Shown: in pieces, positions 33,607 through 37,719 of the stretch | Layout of the letters: the number at the start of each line of letters is the position of its first letter | Position numbering within the stretch: position 1 is the stretch's first letter | Origin: Grimontia marina | GTDB taxonomy: Bacteria > Pseudomonadota > Gammaproteobacteria > Enterobacterales > Vibrionaceae | Assembly: GCF_900060185.1 (NCBI RefSeq) | Contig: NZ_FIZY01000049.1 | Location: 1-37,719, forward strand | Length of the DNA: 37,719 bases | Reading direction: 5' to 3' | The notes under the pieces: generated by a model | Seen by the model: only the letters and a program-made list of their open reading frames with translations | Databases searched by the model: none | Told to the model about the DNA's origin: nothing | Program-made: the position numbers and the translations under genes

Positions 33607-34317
33607 TCAAGCAAGGATACCCTCACCTTTTTCACTCATCGATTCTTGATGGATAGCCATCAGTTTCTTCGAAGACTCGCTCATCATTTTCATCGGCACT
33701 GTCGCAAAGTAAACCGAAGCCAGAATAACCATCATTGGGTCAGCGTATACCGCATATTCTTCCAGACCACTCATCATTAGACCTGCTGCGACCAGGAAGC
33801 CCACCAATACCGCGGCACTGATCACCGTGTCCATCAACCATTGGCTTGATTCTGCTTTCAAAATCGCTGAAGGACGTTTACCGGATTGCTTGCGAACCGC
33901 CATGTAGGTTGCCAGACAACCCACCACGTTGATCACGCCAAATACCAGTGCAAAACCTGCGTTCACTTCACGACCACCGTCGAACATGGCCTGCATTGCT
34001 GAAGCGAAGGACACCAGACAAACAATGCCCACCACCAGACCTTTGGTCAGAACCACCAGCGATTCAATCACTGCAGCTTTACGCGCGGAGACTGGCTGTT
34101 CTGTTTTGCCTGATTTCTTCACAGGCTTACGAATGTACATGGTTGCTGCCAGCGCCATCAGAGAGAGAGCCAGGCTGACAAGAGAGTAAGCGCCGTCGAA
34201 CACAATAACCATGGATCCCGCCCAGATACCCAGGCCGATACCCATTGCCGCGAAACCTAAACAAGCAAGGGTAGAAAGCTTCAATAAGTTACGTTCTTTC
34301 GTATATTCACAAGACAT
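33607..34317 (-). CDS. Cation-diffusion-facilitator-like transporter
   Basis: The protein is 236 aa when started at the ATG at 34317 (MSCEYTKERNLLKLST) with GGGGA upstream; a longer frame to 34380 lacks a ribosome site. There are about six hydrophobic helices: MGIGLGIWAGSMVIVFDGAYSLVSLALSLMALAA is the typical CDF TM1-TM2 region with the metal-site Asp in FDGAYS, and ESSQWLMDTVISAAVLVGF is the TM5 counterpart with Asp. The usual cytoplasmic C-terminal domain is very short. It probably exports a divalent cation or is a relative of unknown substrate. Confidence 0.75.
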   Translation of the reverse strand: MSCEYTKERNLLKLSTLACLGFAAMGIGLGIWAGSMVIVFDGAYSLVSLALSLMALAATMYIRKPVKKSGKTEQPVSARKAAVIESLVVLTKGLVVGIVCLVSFASAMQAMFDGGREVNAGFALVFGVINVVGCLATYMAVRKQSGKRPSAILKAESSQWLMDTVISAAVLVGFLVAAGLMMSGLEEYAVYADPMMVILASVYFATVPMKMMSESSKKLMAIHQESMSEKGEGILA

Positions 34318-34561
34318 AAATCCCCACAAAGTGACAAAAATTTTGACAGTAGCAAGAATAACCAAACCACCTCTTACCATTTAGCACAGTTCTTATTGGC
34401 CTGAAACAGCCGTTTATACGAGGTAATTTGGGTATTCCTTAACGCTCTGGAAACACAATAACCGCTTTTGAGAAAAACCAAGAGTTGCTGAGCGACAACT
34501 TTTTCGTCACTAGGTCTTTTCACTGAAATATTTAGGCGTAGAATCGATTTCTACAAGATCG

Positions 34562-35464
34562 ATGAAACGGTATGCCGCTATGCGTAGTAGCCAAATTGAA
34601 ATGTTTTTAACCGCGGTAGAAAAAGGCTCGATTGCCGGCGCCGCGCGAGAGCTTGATAAAAGCCGTACGACGGTGAGTGCTGCAATCAATGCCTTAGAAG
34701 ATAGTTTAGGGGTGGAATTACTTGCCCGCTCGGGTAACAGCGTCAAACTCACAGATGTGGGCCGCATGGTGCACGATGATTGCGAACGTATGTTACAAGC
34801 TGCGTTGGATATTGAAGCCAAATGCCGACAATTCGAAAGTGGCATTGAATCCGCTCTTCGCATCGGCCGTGATGATGCACTGCCGGAATCTTTTTGGCGC
34901 TCCACCATGCGCGAAATCCAGCAGCAATTTCCGGATTCCAGCGTATCCATTTACGTGGCACCGCCGCCAGAGCTCTACGAAATGGTTGATGAAAACATGG
35001 TGGATGTGGCGTTTGGCTTGCTGCCTGAAACCCGCGCATTTGGACGGATCAACTCGAAAAAGCTCGGCCAGGTACGCATGATGTCAGTGGTACGAAAAGA
35101 TCATCCGCTTGCGTCGATGAAGCGTATACAACGAGCTGATCTGGAACGCTACACCGAAATCACCCTCGCTTACGTCGATGATGAGGGCCTAAAAGCGCTG
35201 GATCCAATTTCACCCCACTACATCGCATTGCCGTTTTATGAGCACCTCCGCGATGCAGTATTAGACGGTTCAGGTTGGTCAAACGTGCCTTCTATGCTGT
35301 TAAGGAAGTATCTTCGTAGTGGAACATTGCAGGTGATGCGCCATTCTAACGCGATGCAATGGCAACCTTATGGCGAAATCACCGCCATGGATGCACGTGG
35401 TGGAGCCCTGACTGCATGGCTTTCAGATAGGTTGGAAAATTTCCTTGTCTCAGATAATGAGTGA
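34562..35464 (+). CDS. LysR-family transcriptional regulator
   Basis: The protein is 300 aa; the start could be 34562 or the ATG at 34580 (MRSSQIEMF), and no strong ribosome site decides. Winged helix: IEMFLTAVEKGSIAGAARELDKSRTTVSAAINALEDSLGVELL. The effector domain follows (DVAFGLLPETRAFGRI, VRKDHPLASMKRI). It is divergent from the CDF-like gene across about 245 bp and precedes the M14 peptidase gene in the same direction by about 140 bp. Its target is not evident. Confidence 0.88.
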   Translation: MKRYAAMRSSQIEMFLTAVEKGSIAGAARELDKSRTTVSAAINALEDSLGVELLARSGNSVKLTDVGRMVHDDCERMLQAALDIEAKCRQFESGIESALRIGRDDALPESFWRSTMREIQQQFPDSSVSIYVAPPPELYEMVDENMVDVAFGLLPETRAFGRINSKKLGQVRMMSVVRKDHPLASMKRIQRADLERYTEITLAYVDDEGLKALDPISPHYIALPFYEHLRDAVLDGSGWSNVPSMLLRKYLRSGTLQVMRHSNAMQWQPYGEITAMDARGGALTAWLSDRLENFLVSDNE

Positions 35465-35603
35465 AGAATCAATAACTGCAAAAGACGCTCGCAATTTTAG
35501 TTACCCGATGAAGTATCACAGCTAATATCAACCAATACCTCGAAACGACCTGACGATTGAAGGCTCAAGTTGTTTGGATTTAAAGCAAAAGGACAGTAGA
35601 AGC

Positions 35604-36518
35604 ATGTCAAACACATATTCGATCGGTACGCCAGGTCAGCCTTGGGGTAAGGAAGAAAAGTCCCAGTGGCTGAATACCGTCAGTATCAAACGCAGTTATC
35701 AAGATGAAGTGGTAACTAAAATCGAAGCGCTGAAAAATCGTTTTGATATTGAGCAATATGGAGCACTCTCTTACAACGTAGCCCGTTATCCTCAGTTTGG
35801 TATTTGCAGTCTCAATATCGACGCTTCCAAACCCACCATTCTGATCACAGGTGGTGTTCACGGCTACGAAACCAGCGGTGTTCATGGTGCACTGAAGTTT
35901 CTGGATACAGAAGCACAAAATTACACCGAGTATTTCAATCTGGTAGTCGCACCTTGTGTGAGTCCTTGGGGTTACGAAACCATCAACCGATGGAATCCAC
36001 AAGCTGTCGATCCAAACCGTTCATTCTATAAGAACAGCCCGTCAGAAGAGGCGAAAAATGTCATGGAATGGGTAAAAGGACTGGGCTTGAATATCTTCAC
36101 CCATATTGATCTGCACGAAACCACAGATACCGACGAATCTGAGTTCCGCCCAGCTTTGGCTGCACGTGACGGAAAAGAATACGAAGAAGACATCGTACCG
36201 GATGGCTTCTACTTGGTTGGTGACACCGACATGCCAAACACTGAATTCCAGACGGCTATTATCAACGAAGTGCGAAAAGTAACCCATATTGCACCTGCTG
36301 ATGACCAAGGCAACATAATTGGTGAGCCGCTTGAGCAGGAAGGTGTGATTAACTACCCAACCAAGAAGCTAGGTCTATGCAGTGGTTTCACCAACTGCCA
36401 ATATGGGACAACTACTGAAGTGTACCCGGACAGTCCAAAAGTGACTGATGATGAGTGCAATGATGCACAGGTTGCCGCGGTGCGTGGTGCCTTGAACTAC
36501 CTACTATCAATACGTTAA
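35604..36518 (+). CDS. M14-family zinc carboxypeptidase-like protein
   Basis: The protein is 304 aa from the ATG at 35604; an upstream in-frame ATG at 35574 adds ten non-conserved residues. The zinc site of the M14 fold is complete: H86-G-Y-E89 in GGVHGYETSG and H171 in THIDLHETTDTDESEF. The catalytic Glu is E272 in TTTEVYPDSP. An Arg-rich substrate site NRWNPQAVDPNRSF is present. No signal peptide is seen, so it is cytoplasmic. The family includes aspartoacylase, succinylglutamate desuccinylase and small peptidases; the substrate is unknown. A hairpin follows. Confidence 0.82.
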   Translation: MSNTYSIGTPGQPWGKEEKSQWLNTVSIKRSYQDEVVTKIEALKNRFDIEQYGALSYNVARYPQFGICSLNIDASKPTILITGGVHGYETSGVHGALKFLDTEAQNYTEYFNLVVAPCVSPWGYETINRWNPQAVDPNRSFYKNSPSEEAKNVMEWVKGLGLNIFTHIDLHETTDTDESEFRPALAARDGKEYEEDIVPDGFYLVGDTDMPNTEFQTAIINEVRKVTHIAPADDQGNIIGEPLEQEGVINYPTKKLGLCSGFTNCQYGTTTEVYPDSPKVTDDECNDAQVAAVRGALNYLLSIR

Positions 36519-36551
36519 TTACCGAATTTAACTGACTCTTCACCATACATT

Positions 36552-36577
36552 CACATCCATCGTTTTTGATGGATGTG
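36552..36577 (+). terminator. Hairpin after the M14 peptidase gene
   Basis: CACATCCATC (36552-36561) and GATGGATGTG (36568-36577) form a 10-bp perfect stem around GTTTTT. The downstream sequence is TTATCTCAT, without a proper T run, so it is a probable but weak terminator. Confidence 0.6.
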
Positions 36578-36647
36578 TTATCTCATATAAGACGCATTAT
36601 TCTTCAACGTTCTCGTTAAACTGCCTATTTGCGAAGGATTTAGTCAT

Positions 36648-37049
36648 ATGCCAAAGAATCGAAGCGCAAGAAAAGTCATCCATTTGATGGAAAAGCTTGT
36701 CTTGTGGCTGATTGTTCTTGCAACAATCTACGCTATCGGTGAAGAAATTTATATTGTTGCAATTAACCGAACAGTTTCAGTGGGAGATCTTCTGCTGATG
36801 TTCATATACCTAGAAGTTCTAGCCATGGTACATTTCTTTTTCGAATCCGGAAAAGTACCAGTCAGAATGCCGCTTTACATTGCGATCGTCGCACTCGCAA
36901 GATACCTCATACTGGATATGAAGAACATGGATGATTGGAGAATAATCACCGTGTCTGTTGCAGGACTTATTCTGGCCGTAACAGTATTTATAATTCGCAT
37001 TGGCCATATCAAATTCCCCTACCCCAAAATTGGAGAGGCTGACGACTGA
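36648..37049 (+). CDS. psiE: PsiE-like phosphate-starvation-inducible membrane protein
   Basis: The protein is 133 aa with four hydrophobic helices. The family pattern is present: LVLWLIVLATIYAIGEEIY, a short loop, LLLMFIYLEVLAMVHFFFESG, VPVRMPLYIAIVALARYLILD and a last helix VAGLILAVTVFIIRIGH. AAGGAT precedes the ATG. In E. coli psiE is induced by phosphate starvation; I saw no clear Pho box here. Its function is not known. No lesion is visible. Confidence 0.85.
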   Translation: MPKNRSARKVIHLMEKLVLWLIVLATIYAIGEEIYIVAINRTVSVGDLLLMFIYLEVLAMVHFFFESGKVPVRMPLYIAIVALARYLILDMKNMDDWRIITVSVAGLILAVTVFIIRIGHIKFPYPKIGEADD

Positions 37050-37099
37050 GCCTCAACTGGAAAGATACGGCCATGGTAGCTTTTCTGATTAAGAGAAAA

Positions 37100-37276
37100 T
37101 CAGTGGATGAAATCCTTTCCTTGCACCTCCGGCCATCCATTTTTCCAAGACAGCTTCCCCATGTATGCCCTGCGTCTTTCGGCATGAATGTTTAACTGTG
37201 AAACATCACTAACAGTTGTGCAGCTCAAATCGTCATCTGATGCATGAAACACGGTATACAAAGAGGGTTTAAGATA
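37100..37276 (-). pseudogene. C-terminal remnant of a glycoside-hydrolase-like protein
   Basis: An open stretch of 58 codons without a start lies between stops and ends at TGA 37102-37100. It reads YTVFHASDDDLSC... NIHAERRRAYMGKLSWKNGWPEVQGK. This resembles the end of GH43-type five-bladed propeller glycosidases (the 'h-W-x-x-GWP-x-V' close). It lies 23 nt after the XylR-type regulator remnant, in the same direction, which fits a lost pentose-glycoside locus. The match is by pattern only. Confidence 0.4.
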
Positions 37277-37299
37277 TCATTTCAATCTGGATTTTTTAA

Positions 37300-37592
37300 C
37301 TATACTCCTTTTTCTCTATAATCAATAGGTGTCATATTTACCTCTGTTCTAAAAATACGATAGAGATATTCTTCTGAAGAGTAACCAGATAATTTTGCGA
37401 TCTCGCCGACAGATAAATTAGTACTAATAAGTAGCTTCTGGGCATATTCTAATTTTGCATCATGGAGGGCTTTGTGTATTGAGTAACCCATGGCTTCTTT
37501 ATAACGTCTCTCAATCAATGTTCTAGAGTACCCTGTACTGTCTACAACCTGTTGAACTTTTATACCTTTCTTGAAGTTTTCCCTAATAAAGG
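37300..37592 (-). pseudogene. XylR-type AraC regulator, N-terminus cut off by an IS element
   Basis: From 37592 to the TAG at 37300 the frame encodes the double helix-turn-helix of a XylR-like AraC-family activator: FIRENFKKGIKVQQVVDSTGYSRTLIERRYKEAMGYSIHKAL, then LLISTNLSVGEIAKLSGYSSEEYLYRIFRTEVNMTPIDYR. XylR regulators have about 390 residues, with an N-terminal sugar-binding domain; that part is missing because the element starting at 37593 interrupts the gene. The residues upstream in the same frame (to 37659) are translated from the IS end. The rest of the regulator, if kept, would lie beyond the right edge. Confidence 0.8.
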
Positions 37593-37719
37593 GTAAGCGC
37601 CCCATGAACCCCACATTCTTATCATGCTGAGTTCGCCATAAGATCAAACCTCCCACCACAAGGAGATTTTGATATGGCCAATCGACGTACTGACCAAGAA
37701 TGGAAAACCCTGTTCGAAC
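37593..37719 (+). mobile_element. Left end of an IS66-family insertion sequence (partial)
   Basis: The sequence from 37593 begins GTAAGCGCCCCATGAACCCC, the style of IS66-family terminal inverted repeats (they start GTAAGCG). It interrupts the regulator frame exactly at this point. A short leader then leads to a transposition gene start at 37675. The element runs off the right edge, so its target duplication and other end cannot be seen. Confidence 0.75.
37675..37719 (+). CDS. tnpA: IS66-family accessory protein TnpA (5' end only)
   Basis: The ATG at 37675 follows AAGGAG at good spacing. Fifteen codons are visible: MANRRTDQEWKTLFE. This matches the usual opening of the IS66 TnpA accessory protein (a basic start, then RRT-x-EW-x-x-L). 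In IS66 elements tnpA is the first of three genes, followed by tnpB and the transposase tnpC. Confidence 0.65.

Noticed and set aside
37593-37659. N-terminal residues of the regulator frame beyond 37592
   Set aside because: They are translated from the inverted-repeat end and leader of the IS66 element, not from the regulator.
1-37719. tRNA, rRNA or CRISPR loci
   Set aside because: No cloverleaf, rRNA stretch or spaced direct repeats were recognised on either strand by reading.

Overview
The window looks like chromosomal DNA from a marine gammaproteobacterium, most probably Vibrionaceae (Grimontia/Enterovibrio/Photobacterium/Vibrio group). The grounds are a modular secreted chitinase, an E. 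coli-type dGTPase, a PTS EIIC-EAL fusion, a TRAP solute-binding protein and an IS66-type element, in moderate-GC DNA. The assignment rests on my recognition of protein families, not on any search.

Layout. 1-1.75 kb: end of an unknown gene, a secreted c-type cytochrome and a convergent redoxin. 1.88-8.3 kb: a remnant of chloramphenicol acetyltransferase catB abuts a minus-strand carbon-phosphorus lyase operon, phnI'-J-K-L-M-N-(hexapeptide transferase)-P. This operon is visibly decaying: phnI lacks its N-terminal half, phnM and the hexapeptide gene each carry a single-base frameshift, and phnP has an in-frame TGA plus a 9-nt repeat expansion in its metal-binding motif. phnC-H are absent. Only phnJ, K, L and N look intact, and a paired palindromic site survives upstream. 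8.4-13.3 kb: a hypothetical protein, a cytochrome b561-like protein, a large GH18 chitinase, and an orphan TRAP binding protein with an apparent internal deletion. 13.3-16.9 kb: a PTS-EIIC/EAL c-di-GMP phosphodiesterase fusion, a secreted 20-residue-repeat protein and a long imperfect inverted repeat. 16.9-24.1 kb: a VOC (YaeR-like) gene with a nonsense codon, dgt, and a TetR-regulated RND efflux pair with two well-formed operators. 24.1-27.8 kb: a possible tiny ORF, a solitary AAA ATPase, a VOC-GST pair and a divergent LysR regulator. 27.9-31.6 kb: glcDEF (glycolate oxidase). 31.6-37.1 kb: an ICMT-like methyltransferase, an AraC-GyrI regulator with a small membrane protein, a histidine-kinase tail, a CDF-type transporter, a LysR regulator, an M14 peptidase and psiE. 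37.1-37.7 kb: a glycosidase-like C-terminal remnant and a XylR-type regulator cut by the left end of an IS66-family element.

The main result is not a new system but concentrated gene decay. At least nine genes in 38 kb are truncated, frameshifted, stopped, internally deleted or IS-interrupted, beside intact housekeeping, efflux and glycolate genes. This suggests recent relaxation of selection, for example host restriction or a bottleneck. The most interesting intact items are the EIIC-EAL fusion next to the chitinase, the 20-residue-repeat secreted protein, the SUOX-like/cytochrome c fusion and the double TetR operator.
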